Shown: positions 37,205-46,163, counted from the stretch's first letter. The stretch: 64,000 nucleotides of DNA from Mucilaginibacter endophyticus (GCF_003351025.1 NZ_QPCG01000001.1:1371949-1435948); one strand, 5' to 3'. Notes: a model not told the origin generated them from the letters alone. Numbers and translations: made by a program.

Positions 37205-38361
37205 TATTGTTCTAAAGCCTGTTTAATATCTGCTATCAGATAGTGCGGATCTTCGAGCCCAATATACATCCGTATTAACTGATGATGACCGTTATCGGTT
37301 GAATAATCCTCTTTCTTAAATGATGCTATGGCCGGCACAACAAGGCTTTCGTGGCCACCCCACGAAACTGCCAGCAGGATGTGCTGCAGGCTGTTACAAA
37401 ACGTTTCAATTTTATTGAATGTGCTGTTTTTTAATACCAGGCTAAACAAACCGCCACAGCCCTGCATTTGCTGATTTACCAGATCGGCTTGTTGAAACTG
37501 GGGACTGAACGGCCAGATTACTTCCTGTACTGCCGGGTGGCTTGCAAGCCATTCTGTGATGATCCGGGTGCTTTCAAAGCTACGTTGCAAACGAAGCGGG
37601 AGGGTCCTTAAACCTCGCAAAAGCAGCCATGCCGAATGAGGGGACAATGCAGGGCCGGTATTCATGAATTCATGCTCAAAAAGCTTTTTAAGCAAAGCCT
37701 TGCTACCGGTAAGTACGCCGGCTACCACATCCGAGTGCCCTCCAATATATTTTGTTGCCGATTGCGCAACCAGGTCAACGCCCATGGATATTGGCTGTTG
37801 ATACAGCGGACTGCAATAGCTGTTATCGATCATGGTTATTATACCTCTTGATTTTGCGAAGCCGGTCACTTTTTTGATATCCTGCAACGCATAACAAAAC
37901 GTATTGGGGCTTTCGAGATAAATTAAGCGTGTTTGCGGAGTTGCTGCTTGTTCAAAATTTTCAAAAACAGTTCCGTCAATAAATGTGGTGGTGATGCCAA
38001 ATTTGGGTAAAAAGTCTTTGAAAAGTTTAATTGTCCAGCTGTACAGGTTATCCACTGCAATAATATGATCGCCCGATTTTAGCAGGGACAAGATCGGGAT
38101 GCTGATGGCACTGATACCGCTGCTGAACAAAAGTGCGTCTTCGGCACCGTCTAACGCGGCAAGTTTTTTTCTGAGTATATTGAGTGTGGGGTTTTGGCCC
38201 CTTGAGTACAAGCTGCTTTCAAATTCATCATTCATAGCCTCCCTAAGCCCTGCAACATCTTTAAAACTGAAGTTGCTTGATTGCATAATGGGCGGCGAAA
38301 CGGCGTTGAAATAGTTCTCTCTTTCCTCCCCAAGTTCATTTAAAATAAATGACAAATCCAT
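37204..38361 (-). CDS. PLP-dependent Cys/Met metabolism enzyme (trans-sulfuration family)
   Basis: 385-aa fold-type I PLP enzyme of the cystathionine gamma-synthase / beta-lyase group. The Schiff-base lysine is about K204 in SATKYIGGHSD. Other family signs are YSRGQNPT, FSSGISAIS and IYLESPNTF. The C-terminal GGLFSLVLK and HESLVVP regions fit. Sub-function (beta-lyase, gamma-lyase or synthase) cannot be settled. It is 6 nt after an amino-acid permease gene in the same operon, which favours use of an imported sulfur amino acid. Confidence 0.85.
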   Translation of the reverse strand: MDLSFILNELGEERENYFNAVSPPIMQSSNFSFKDVAGLREAMNDEFESSLYSRGQNPTLNILRKKLAALDGAEDALLFSSGISAISIPILSLLKSGDHIIAVDNLYSWTIKLFKDFLPKFGITTTFIDGTVFENFEQAATPQTRLIYLESPNTFCYALQDIKKVTGFAKSRGIITMIDNSYCSPLYQQPISMGVDLVAQSATKYIGGHSDVVAGVLTGSKALLKKLFEHEFMNTGPALSPHSAWLLLRGLRTLPLRLQRSFESTRIITEWLASHPAVQEVIWPFSPQFQQADLVNQQMQGCGGLFSLVLKNSTFNKIETFCNSLQHILLAVSWGGHESLVVPAIASFKKEDYSTDNGHHQLIRMYIGLEDPHYLIADIKQALEQ

Positions 38362-38367
38362 AAGTAA

Positions 38368-39696
38368 TTAAAGTGTAGTAATAGGTTTTTGGCTTCGTTT
38401 TGTGATATAGTATATAATAAGGCCTGCTATAAATGCGCTGATGCATATTAAAGCTGCCTGCGGATTTTCAATAAAAATGCTGATGGTAACAAACCAATAG
38501 GTGGTAATAAATATGATAGGAATAACCGGGTACCACTTCATAACATATATACCGGTATTATTAAGCTGTTTGGTTTTGCGCCGTAAAATGAAGATTGTAA
38601 TAGCCGCGGTTGAAAGACCAACGGTATCAAAAAACATTACGTAGCTTAAGATGGTTTGAAACGAGCTTGCAAAAAACAGGATGATAAGCACCGCGCCAAC
38701 AAAAAATGTAAGGCCAAATTCCTGTACCTGGGTTTGGCTGTTTACACGTTTAAAGCGTGCCGGTAATATACCGTCTTCGGCCATGGCATAGTAAACACGG
38801 GGGTTGGCCATAATATTTACATTAACAAAAGCCAGCACCGAAACAAACATTAACAGAGATACTATTTTGTATCCAGCCGCTCCAAACAAAACCCCGGCAA
38901 GTGTTGCCGCCAGCGTGGTCTTGTGCTGAAGACCGCTAATTCCCAGAACAGAATAATAGGCAAAGTTGATAAGCATATATAATGATATCACGGTGGCTAT
39001 CCCAAAAAATATAGCCTTGGGGATATTGATTTTCGGGTTTATAATATCGCCTCCAAAATTTATGGTTTGCTGGTAGCCACCGTAGGTAAAAAATACAGCC
39101 ACCAAACTTAATCCGAACGCACTTATATTGTTATTATTATGATATGCGATAACTTCTTTGGCGGTATGGATATTGCCTTTGAACACGGCGGCGCACAAAA
39201 TCAAGATCATGCATATTTTAAAAAGGGTAAGTATATTTTGGGTACGGGCACTCATCTTAATACCCAGGTAATTGATGATGTACAAAATAAGCACCGATGT
39301 TATAGTCATGATTTTGATGCCCGTATCGTTTTGAAGGCTTGGGGGCATAATAACAGGATTAATATATTCTGCACCTATAAGTGCTACGGCAGCCACCGAA
39401 GCGGCGTTGCTTATCACCAGCACCCAATTAATCATAAAAGCAAAAGCGGGGTGAAAGCAGTACGAAAAAACCTTGTAAAAACCACCGGTAGTAGGGTAGC
39501 GTGCACCAATTTCGGCAAAGGTAAGTGCCCCACATAAACTCACTGCTCCGCCAAGTAGCCAGGCCCCGAAATACAAAAGAGGAGTGCTTGAGTTTTTAGC
39601 CACTTCGACAGGCGCCGCGAAAATGCCCATGCCAATCACAAGGCTCACAACAATCATTGAAAGATCAAAACGGTTGAGTTTTGGCGTTATGCTCAT
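38368..39696 (-). CDS. APC family amino-acid permease
   Basis: 442-aa integral membrane protein with about 12 helices. The first helix motif MIVVSLVIGMGIFAAPVEVAK contains the GxGIF signature of APC transporters. It opens a two-gene operon with the PLP enzyme (6-nt gap). It likely imports an amino acid used by that enzyme; specificity is not evident. It is divergent from the LacI regulator gene. Confidence 0.88.
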   Translation of the reverse strand: MSITPKLNRFDLSMIVVSLVIGMGIFAAPVEVAKNSSTPLLYFGAWLLGGAVSLCGALTFAEIGARYPTTGGFYKVFSYCFHPAFAFMINWVLVISNAASVAAVALIGAEYINPVIMPPSLQNDTGIKIMTITSVLILYIINYLGIKMSARTQNILTLFKICMILILCAAVFKGNIHTAKEVIAYHNNNNISAFGLSLVAVFFTYGGYQQTINFGGDIINPKINIPKAIFFGIATVISLYMLINFAYYSVLGISGLQHKTTLAATLAGVLFGAAGYKIVSLLMFVSVLAFVNVNIMANPRVYYAMAEDGILPARFKRVNSQTQVQEFGLTFFVGAVLIILFFASSFQTILSYVMFFDTVGLSTAAITIFILRRKTKQLNNTGIYVMKWYPVIPIIFITTYWFVTISIFIENPQAALICISAFIAGLIIYYITKRSQKPITTL

Positions 39697-40107
39697 GTAG
39701 TTTTAAAATACCAATTAATTAAGGGAAACACAAAATTTAAATGTAGCATAAATTCGTTAGCTCCGGGCATAGTAAAAGCTTTTATTGAATTCCTTCTTTA
39801 AAAAATATTTAGCTATAGTATCTGACAATTATTGCTTGTTTTCATTGTTTTGTAACAAATTGTTGTTGAAAAGATTAAAAATGGAAGTCATAAGCTATAT
39901 TTACCCAGCCGGTTTTAAATGTTTATATTGAATAGCTAAAATATTGGCAGTTAGATGGATAAAATTGCCTTTTTTGATTGAAAAGATGGAGTAAAGCGAG
40001 ATTTTTAGTAAGATCTCTGATTTTTAACTGACTTTAGATCAGGCATAAAATTGACAAATATTTAAAGTGGCGGGCTTTCTAAACCTTAAACCTGAATTTG
40101 AGAAACG
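39697..40107. other. divergent intergenic region
   Basis: 411-bp AT-rich spacer between the permease operon (-) and the LacI gene (+). It must hold both promoters. I see no ORF, no RNA gene and no copy of the TAAAACGTTTTA operator found on the other side of the LacI gene. Confidence 0.5.
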
Positions 40108-41139
40108 ATGATGAAAAAAAAGATATCCATTAAGGATATAGCCAAACTTACCGATACGTCAATAACCACTGTTTCATTTGTTTTGAATGGAAAGGGCCGT
40201 ATTAGCAAAGAGATCAGCAAGAAAATATTGGATGTAGCCCAAAAAAACGGTTATGAGCCTAATCGCATGGCCGTTGGTCTGCGTACCGGTGTTTCTAAAG
40301 TTATAGGGCTGATAGTGGAGAGTATTGGCGGCCCATTTTTTGGAGAGATGGCGAAGGTGATAGAAGAAGAAGCCGAGAAAGGCGGATACCGCATTATATA
40401 TTGCAGTACCAACAATAACTTGCAAAAGGGAAAGGACATGATCAGGATGCTAAGCCAGCAGCTGGTTGATGGTTATATTATTACCCCAATGAAAGGTTTG
40501 GAAAAAGATATCCAGAACCTGGTTGATAATGAAAAACCGGTAGTATTGATAGATGGATATTTTCCCGGAACAAATATCCCGCACGTACTGGTTGATAATT
40601 TTGCAAGCGCTTATAACGCTGTTGATTGCTTTGTAAGATCAGGGTATAAAAATATAGGCATGGTAACAGCCGATCTGGGCCTGATTCAGCTTAATGACCG
40701 TAGCCTGGGCTATAAAGCGGCTTTAAAGGATAATAAGCTGAAAGATAGCAGTAAAACGGTTCTGAAAATCCCTTTTGATATGGATAAAAATGAAGGGGTA
40801 GAAGCCATTAAAGCATTTATAGAAAAGCAAAAGCAGATGGATGCTATCTTTTTTACCACCAATTATTTGGGTACTATGGGCTTGCAGGCTATCAAAGATC
40901 TTAAGCTTAGCATCCCTGAAGATATCGCGGTAATCAGCTTTGACGATAATGAAGTATTCAGTTTATATCCGCCGGGTATTACTACAATACAGCAGCCAAC
41001 TTATGATATTGCCAAATCGGCAATTGACATTTTGATGGCACAAATCAATACGCACAAACTTGATGCTTCAAAAATAGATTTGCAGATTCCGTCTAAGTTG
41101 ATTGAGCGGGGATCAACCTTAGCTAAGGTCTCTGCATAA
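40108..41139 (+). CDS. LacI family transcriptional regulator
   Basis: 343-aa repressor. The N-terminal HTH and hinge read ISIKDIAKLTDTSITTVSFVLNG then RMAVGLRTG. A periplasmic-binding-protein-like sensor domain follows (VIGLIVESIGGPFF, VDGYIITPMKG, IAVISFDDNEVFSLYPPGIT). Start codons at 40108 and 40111 are adjacent; either may be used. Two CG-centred palindromes fitting this family lie immediately downstream, one before an RNA-like unit and one before a secreted protease. With GH92 next, a sugar (mannose-type) inducer is plausible but not shown. Confidence 0.93.
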   Translation: MMKKKISIKDIAKLTDTSITTVSFVLNGKGRISKEISKKILDVAQKNGYEPNRMAVGLRTGVSKVIGLIVESIGGPFFGEMAKVIEEEAEKGGYRIIYCSTNNNLQKGKDMIRMLSQQLVDGYIITPMKGLEKDIQNLVDNEKPVVLIDGYFPGTNIPHVLVDNFASAYNAVDCFVRSGYKNIGMVTADLGLIQLNDRSLGYKAALKDNKLKDSSKTVLKIPFDMDKNEGVEAIKAFIEKQKQMDAIFFTTNYLGTMGLQAIKDLKLSIPEDIAVISFDDNEVFSLYPPGITTIQQPTYDIAKSAIDILMAQINTHKLDASKIDLQIPSKLIERGSTLAKVSA

Positions 41140-41184
41140 CAGGGAGTTTAGTATTGGTAAACAAATAATGGTAAAATCATTTGG

Positions 41185-41210
41185 TAAAACGTTTTAATTG
41201 CCTACATTTG
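41185..41210 (+). promoter_or_regulatory. LacI-type operator 1 on a -7 promoter
   Basis: Palindrome TAAAACGTTTTA (41185-41196) lies 6 nt before TACATTTG (41203-41210), a perfect Bacteroidetes -7 element (TAnnTTTG). Binding would block the promoter. The transcript would start near 41217 and contains no ORF. Confidence 0.7.
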
Positions 41211-41216
41211 AACAAT

Positions 41217-41350
41217 GTGCTCATCTTGAATAGGAGAGCACAACGGGAGAGATGATCTCCTGAGGGTTCAAGTGCTTCATAGTTCTTTTTTACTAATATT
41301 GTTTAATTAATAAAAGCGCCTGTTGTTTGAAGAGCAACAGGCGTTTATTT
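41217..41350 (+). ncRNA. candidate LacI-controlled small RNA
   Basis: About 135-nt transcription unit bounded by an operator-covered promoter and a strong terminator, with no usable ORF. It contains hairpins GTGCTC/GAGCAC (41218-41245 region) and GGAGA/TCTCC (41248-41262 region) plus an unpaired linker. It could be a trans-acting RNA expressed when the repressor releases. An alternative is a long 5' leader of the next gene, but the terminator and the second promoter argue against this. Confidence 0.5.
41317..41350 (+). terminator. strong intrinsic terminator
   Basis: Stem CGCCTGTTG / CAACAGGCG (41317-41325 and 41335-41343) followed by TTTATTTT. It separates the small-RNA unit from the second operator promoter. 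Confidence 0.85.
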
Positions 41351-41402
41351 TGACCGGATAAAAAAATAACATAATAATATTACAAAGGATTGTGTTTTAA
41401 AT

Positions 41403-41426
41403 GATAAAACGTTTTATCTATATTTG
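41403..41426 (+). promoter_or_regulatory. LacI-type operator 2 on a -7 promoter
   Basis: Perfect 16-bp palindrome GATAAAACGTTTTATC (41403-41418) directly before TATATTTG (41419-41426), a perfect TAnnTTTG -7 element. It has the same core as operator 1. It should control the secreted peptidase gene at 41469 and possibly the GH92 gene behind it. Confidence 0.75.
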
Positions 41427-41468
41427 AACGGTTTTACCTACTATCACGCGCAAAAACCAAAACTATTC

Positions 41469-42137
41469 ATGAAAAAAATACTTATTCCACTACTTTTAAT
41501 TGGGGCAACATGTTGTGGCGCCAAAGCTAATGCCCAGGAAGTTTTTAAGAAAAAGGGGTACCAGGTAACTTTCATTAATAAGGATGCTGCATTTAGCACC
41601 GATTTGAAAGACAGATTGATCAAAACCTTTTTTGAGGTATATCCCAAACTGGCAAAGGAGTACAACAAAAACACATCTAAAAAGGTAACTTTTGTTATCG
41701 ACACCGCTTATGATGGCGTAGCGGCTACCGGGAATGATACCGTAGTATTCAGCGCTAAATACATGACTAAACATCCTGGCGACGTTGATGTGGTTACGCA
41801 CGAAGTGATGCATATTGTGCAGGCGTATGGTAACAGCGTTGGTCCCGGATGGTTAACTGAAGGCATTGCAGACTATGTCCGTTTTAAATTTGGAGTTGAT
41901 AACGCCGGTGCAAAATGGGCGTTACCTGCCTTTAAATCAACCCAAAACTATGATAATGCTTACCGTATAACTGCCCGCTTCCTGGTATGGACAGAAAAAA
42001 ACTTTAAACCAGGATTGGTTAAGGAACTGGATAAGCAACTGCGCGACCATACTTACACAAACGATAGCTGGAAAAACCTTACCGGTAAAACTGTCGACGA
42101 ATTGTGGGCTGCCTATGCAGCAAACCCTGCTATTTAA
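41469..42137 (+). CDS. secreted basic-secretory-protein family metallopeptidase
   Basis: 222 aa plus stop from ATG 41469, chosen because it begins the signal peptide MKKILIPLLLIGATCCGAKANAQ; an upstream ATG at 41424 would lie within the likely 5' leader. The mature part matches the plant-type basic secretory protein family: zinc motif HEVMH at 111-115, then GPGWLTEGIADYVRFKFG with an acidic third ligand. It is a putative exported zinc protease. It follows a LacI operator promoter and precedes GH92. Confidence 0.85.
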   Translation: MKKILIPLLLIGATCCGAKANAQEVFKKKGYQVTFINKDAAFSTDLKDRLIKTFFEVYPKLAKEYNKNTSKKVTFVIDTAYDGVAATGNDTVVFSAKYMTKHPGDVDVVTHEVMHIVQAYGNSVGPGWLTEGIADYVRFKFGVDNAGAKWALPAFKSTQNYDNAYRITARFLVWTEKNFKPGLVKELDKQLRDHTYTNDSWKNLTGKTVDELWAAYAANPAI

Positions 42138-42315
42138 AACGTTTATGTTTGTTGTGTAACAAATGTAGCTAAACCACAATTGGCACTGTGTTTTATATAA
42201 ATTAGCTGCCTTATCACAAAAAAGCTAAAGGCTGTAATGTAAATAAACAGGAGGGCCGGTGATGATGAATATTTTTCCGGCGTAGCCGGGAACAAGGATA
42301 TACTTAATAGTACAA

Positions 42316-44604
42316 ATGAAAAAATTACTTACAGCGTTATTAATAGGGTCGGCGGCATATGCACAGGCCCAAACAAAAACAGAAAAGCTGGTTGATTATG
42401 TTAACCCCATTATAGGCACACAACGTATGGGGCACACTTATCCTGGTGCTACTGTACCATTTGGTATGGTGCAATTAAGCCCCGAAACGGATACGGCGAG
42501 CTATGAAAAAGATGGTCACTATAATCCCGATGTGTATAAATACTGTGCGGGTTACCAATACGATGATAAAACGATAGTCGGCTTTAGTCATACCCATTTC
42601 AGCGGTACCGGTCACTCAGATCTGGGTGATTTTTTAATTATGCCGACTGTTGGCCAGCTTAAATTAAATCCGGGTACTGCAGATAAACCGGGTAGCGGCT
42701 ATCGTTCAGCATTTTCGCATCAGAATGAGGTTAGCGCTGCTAACTACTACAAAGTAAAGCTGGATGATAACAATATAACGGCCGAGCTAACTACCACTGC
42801 CAGGGTTGGTTTCCACCAGTATACTTTTCCTAAGTCAGATCAGTCGCATATCATTCTTGACCTGATGGCGGGTATCTATAACTATCCTGATAAAAACGTA
42901 TGGACTTACCTTAAGGTTGTTAACGATTCAACTGTTGTTGGCTTCCGCCAAACCAATGGCTGGGCACGTACCCGTACGTTGTATTTTGCAATGAGCTTTT
43001 CAAAACCTTTTTATCAGCATGGCTATAAAAAGTATGATAAACGCGAAGTGTATGGTGGTTTCTGGGGTAAATTCAATCAAACTAAAAACTTCCCTGAAAT
43101 CGCAGGGCGGCAGATCCGTACTTACTTCGATTTTAAAACCGAGGAAGGGGAGAAGATCAAGATCAAGTTTGCCATATCTCCTGTAAGCATGGATGGCGCA
43201 ATGAACAACATGCGCACCGAAGCGCCGGGCTGGGACTTTGATAAGATCAAGAATGATGGTCAGCAGCTTTGGGAAAAAGAACTGCATAAAATAGAGATTG
43301 CCGGAAGCAAAGAAACCAAACTGAACTTCTACACCTCCATGTACCATACCATGATCAACCCAACGTTGTACATGGATGCTGATGGCCAATACAAAGGCCT
43401 TGATCAAAATGTACACAAGGCAGATGGTTTCACCAACTACACTACATTTTCGCTTTGGGATACTTACCGTGCGTTGCACCCGTTATTCAATATCATTGAG
43501 CCGAAACGTAATGCGGATATGATCCAATCGATGCTGGCCCACTTTGATCAGAGCCCGGAGCACATGTTGCCGGTTTGGTCAAACTCGGGTAACGAAAACT
43601 GGTGTATGAGTGGCTACCACAGCGTTGCTGTAATTGCCGATGCCGTTATAAAAGGTAATGTGAATTTTGACGCCAACAAAGCGCTTGATGCCTGCGTTGC
43701 TACAGCCCGCCACCGCGATTATGAAGGTATTGGCGAGTATATGGATAAAGGATACATCCCTGACGAAAAAAGCGGCGTATCGGTGTCTTCAACCCTTGAA
43801 TATGCTTTTGATGACTGGGCAATTGCTCAGCTTGCCAAAAAACTGAACAGGAATGATATTTACGAGGAGTTCATCAAACGTTCTGAAAATTATAAAAACG
43901 TTTATGATGCCTCGATAGGTTTCATGCGTCCTAAGCTGGCCAACGGCTCATTTAGGACTAAATTTGATCCGTTGAGCACCATTAATGAAGGTTTTATTGA
44001 AGGCAACAGCTGGAATTATACATTGTTCGCTCCACAGGATCCTAAAAGCCTGATCAAGCTGATGGGCGGCGATAAACGTTTTGTGCGTTACCTGGATTCA
44101 TTGTTCACCATGAATTTGCCCGATAAGTATTTTGCCGAAACGGAAGATATTACCCGCGACGGAATTATCGGCAACTATGTGCATGGTAATGAGCCATCGC
44201 ACCACGTAGCCTACCTGTATAACTGGACAGATAAGCCATGGAAAACACAGGAACGCGTACGCATGATTTTGCCGATGATGTACAAGCCAACCCCAGATGG
44301 TTTGGGTGGTAACGATGATACCGGCCAGATGAGTGCATGGTACATATTTACCTCGCTTGGTTTTTACCCGGTAGCACCAGGTTCTGATCAATATTCAACC
44401 GGCAGTCCGGCTGTTGACCACGCGGTTATCAACCTGGATAACGGTAAAAAGTTTACGGTAAACGTTAAAAATCAAGGTCCTAAAAATGTATACGTGCAAA
44501 AAATGATACTGAACGGTAAGCCGCTTGATAAGCTGTTTATTAGCCATGATGAGATCATGAACGGTGGTGAGATCACTTTTTACATGAGCTCGAAGCATAA
44601 GTAG
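42316..44604 (+). CDS. GH92 family alpha-mannosidase
   Basis: 762-aa secreted exo-acting glycosidase. Signal peptide MKKLLTALLIGSAAYAQAQ. Family motifs are DYVNPIIGTQRMGHTYPGA, FSHTHFSGTGHSDLGDF, HHVAYLYNW and GNDDTGQMSAWYIFTSLGFY. GH92 enzymes are calcium-dependent inverting alpha-mannosidases acting on N-glycan or fungal mannan ends. The gene is 178 nt after the secreted peptidase, so the LacI regulator may control both. A GH76 gene at 57-58 kb is a functional companion but not in the same operon. A terminator follows. Confidence 0.95.
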   Translation: MKKLLTALLIGSAAYAQAQTKTEKLVDYVNPIIGTQRMGHTYPGATVPFGMVQLSPETDTASYEKDGHYNPDVYKYCAGYQYDDKTIVGFSHTHFSGTGHSDLGDFLIMPTVGQLKLNPGTADKPGSGYRSAFSHQNEVSAANYYKVKLDDNNITAELTTTARVGFHQYTFPKSDQSHIILDLMAGIYNYPDKNVWTYLKVVNDSTVVGFRQTNGWARTRTLYFAMSFSKPFYQHGYKKYDKREVYGGFWGKFNQTKNFPEIAGRQIRTYFDFKTEEGEKIKIKFAISPVSMDGAMNNMRTEAPGWDFDKIKNDGQQLWEKELHKIEIAGSKETKLNFYTSMYHTMINPTLYMDADGQYKGLDQNVHKADGFTNYTTFSLWDTYRALHPLFNIIEPKRNADMIQSMLAHFDQSPEHMLPVWSNSGNENWCMSGYHSVAVIADAVIKGNVNFDANKALDACVATARHRDYEGIGEYMDKGYIPDEKSGVSVSSTLEYAFDDWAIAQLAKKLNRNDIYEEFIKRSENYKNVYDASIGFMRPKLANGSFRTKFDPLSTINEGFIEGNSWNYTLFAPQDPKSLIKLMGGDKRFVRYLDSLFTMNLPDKYFAETEDITRDGIIGNYVHGNEPSHHVAYLYNWTDKPWKTQERVRMILPMMYKPTPDGLGGNDDTGQMSAWYIFTSLGFYPVAPGSDQYSTGSPAVDHAVINLDNGKKFTVNVKNQGPKNVYVQKMILNGKPLDKLFISHDEIMNGGEITFYMSSKHK

Positions 44605-44626
44605 AGGTTAGAGATTAGAGATTAGT

Positions 44627-44659
44627 AAAAGGGCTTTCCGCGTTGGAGAGCCCTTTTTG
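44627..44659. terminator. bidirectional terminator
   Basis: Stem AAAAGGGCT / AGCCCTTTT between the converging GH92 and DUF2459 genes, with T runs on both sides. Confidence 0.85.
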
Positions 44660-44674
44660 TTTAATCATTTTTAT

Positions 44675-45358
44675 TTATCTGTAATGATAAAAAATGCCCC
44701 TGTCAAACGGTGTCCATAGGCAGGCCGTCTGGCCGCATGATTTTAGCGCGTTATTGGCCCAGGTGTTGCAGGTATAAAACATATTATATTTACGATGTGC
44801 TTCATAAAATGCATCGTTTTTATCGTAATTGGCATTTGTTTTTATGTTGATGATCTTGCCGGCGGCATCTCTTTTAAAACTGTCATCCACAAAAGCTATC
44901 AACCGTTTATACTGTTCATTGCTGATCATTATTTTTTTGCAATCGTTGCTTTCGGGCATGCTTTGATAATAAGTAGCATGAATAGCCGATGTACTTAGCG
45001 CGAAGGCCGCTTTTAAAGCGGTACTAAACTTTAGATCGGCCCATGTAGGGGTATTCAGATAAAAGCCTTTATCACCCCAGCCTATAGCTAAATATCGGGC
45101 TGTGGTATCCCTGCTTATAGTATTTTGATAACTTATTTCCTTGCTCCAATCGGTAACGGTATTTTTTACTGGGACAACGATATCTGTATGATCGCCATTG
45201 GTTAGGATATAAATGGCTACATCATTTGAGGTTTTTGCCTCTTTTTTAACGCTCCATACAGAAAATATAAAAGCCGCGAAGATGTAAAGCAGTACAAATG
45301 CCACAAAGCCCAGCACGAGTCTTAAAATTACCTTCGCAATTCTTTTAACGGTTTTCAT
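44675..45358 (-). CDS. DUF2459 (TIGR02117) family protein
   Basis: 227-aa protein with one N-terminal membrane helix (VILRLVLGFVAFVLLYIFAAFIF). The family core is seen in IYILTNGDHTDIVVPV, AIGWGDKGFYLNTPTW and CNTWANNALKSCG near the C-terminus, suggesting a conserved His and Cys. Function is unknown. It is the nearest gene downstream of the Y-RNA array on the same strand but has no evident link. An inverted repeat TTAAGG/CCTTAA sits just upstream. Confidence 0.8.
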   Translation of the reverse strand: MKTVKRIAKVILRLVLGFVAFVLLYIFAAFIFSVWSVKKEAKTSNDVAIYILTNGDHTDIVVPVKNTVTDWSKEISYQNTISRDTTARYLAIGWGDKGFYLNTPTWADLKFSTALKAAFALSTSAIHATYYQSMPESNDCKKIMISNEQYKRLIAFVDDSFKRDAAGKIINIKTNANYDKNDAFYEAHRKYNMFYTCNTWANNALKSCGQTACLWTPFDRGIFYHYR

Positions 45359-45451
45359 AATTAAGGTTTTTAGGTTTGGTTTACCTTAATTAATACCGGA
45401 AATGAAAGAAGGTGACCCTATAGGCAGATTGTGGGCTCTCTAAAAGCTAAA

Positions 45452-45560
45452 AATGAAAGAGCAAAAGGCAGCAGGTGGCTTTCAGGATTCGAACCTGGCT
45501 ACATGTATTGTTACACGTTTTCAACCATCGAAGTAACACCCGCTTACGGCATCTTTCATT
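45452..45560 (-). ncRNA. Y-RNA-like unit Y6
   Basis: 109-nt structured RNA, last of six. Read on the - strand, the ends pair over 9 bp (AATGAAAGA/TCTTTCATT). The conserved GATGCCGT motif is followed by the upper stem GCGGGTG/CACCTGC, with one G-U pair, and TTACTTCG. Inside are a 6-bp hairpin and a T arm (CAGG-TTCGAAT-CCTG) but no D arm or acceptor hairpin. The 3' stem is followed by a T-rich tract and may double as a terminator. Confidence 0.7.
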
Positions 45561-45596
45561 ACTTATCCCCCGAAGAGATTTGTGTCTTTGTTTGAA

Positions 45597-45686
45597 AATC
45601 AGGGAATAAAGAGCAACGGACAGCAAGCGCGGTGTAGCATTAAGGGTGCGAAGTAACGCTTACCGACGGCATCTTTATTCCTGATT
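45597..45686 (-). ncRNA. Y-RNA-like unit Y5 (short form)
   Basis: 90-nt unit. It has the longest terminal stem of the array, 15 bp with one bulged C (AATCAGGAATAAAGA with its complement). Conserved GATGCCGT, upper stem AAGCG/CGCTT and TTACTTCG are present. The apical part is a short loop without T or D arms. Confidence 0.7.
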
Positions 45687-45714
45687 GCAACAGGTTTAGG
45701 TGAAAGAAAATGAT

Positions 45715-45874
45715 GAACAACAGACTGAAGGCAACAAGCAACAAGTGTTTCGGTTGTCCCATGCTCTGATCGGCTGAGCTACTTTAGCTTTTGGCTAAAG
45801 GCCGGATTTTTACCGGCGACCCTGGGGTTAAAATGCGAAGTAATACTTGTTTACGACACTTTAGGCTGTTGTTC
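45715..45874 (-). ncRNA. Y-RNA-like unit Y4 with full permuted tRNA module
   Basis: 160-nt unit. Terminal stem GAACAACAG/CTGTTGTTC is perfect. Upper stem CAAGT/ACTTG, then TTACTTCG. The apical domain is a circularly permuted tRNA with exact spacing: T arm GCCGG-TAAAAAT-CCGGC, 7-bp acceptor CTTTAGC-CAAAA-GCTAAAG closed by a loop, TA at positions 8-9, D arm GCTC-AGCCGATCA-GAGC, A26. The anticodon arm is replaced by the exit to the Ro-binding stem, as in described bacterial Y RNAs. Confidence 0.82.
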
Positions 45875-45881
45875 TCAAAAA

Positions 45882-46013
45882 ATAAGGGCAATGGTCAACA
45901 AATCTTCTGCATAATGCTCTACCAACTGAGCTACCGCCGTTACCAGCGGGCCGGGTTCGAATCGGCGACCCTAACGTCCCTAAACGAAGTAGTACTTGTT
46001 TACGGCACCTTAT
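45882..46013 (-). ncRNA. Y-RNA-like unit Y3 with permuted tRNA module
   Basis: 132-nt unit, ends approximate. Terminal stem ATAAGG/CCTTAT. GTGCCGT motif, upper stem AACAA/TTGTT, then CTACTTCG. Module: T arm GCCGA-TTCGAAC-CCGGC, acceptor hairpin CCGC...GCGG, then TAGCTCAGTTGGTAGAGCA, a textbook tRNA D arm with its 8-9 linker. Confidence 0.82.
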
Positions 46014-46030
46014 CTTCTTTAAAAATTTTG

Positions 46031-46163
46031 AAAGAAGGGTAATAAGCTATAAGTGCTTGCTTACACTGCGTTCTAATCGTCTAAACTACCCTTTCGGGGC
46101 CGGACTCAAACCGACGTTTCAGGAATGGAAATCGAAGTAACACTTATAAACGACACCTTCTTT
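46031..46163 (-). ncRNA. Y-RNA-like unit Y2 with permuted tRNA module
   Basis: 133-nt unit. Terminal stem AAAGAAGG/CCTTCTTT is perfect. GTGTCGT motif, 8-bp upper stem TATAAGTG/CACTTATA, TTACTTCG. Module: T arm GTCGG-TTTGAGT-CCGGC with a wobble valid only on this strand, acceptor mini-hairpin CCC-CGAAA-GGG, TA, D arm GTTT...GAAC. It directly abuts unit Y1. Confidence 0.82.
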
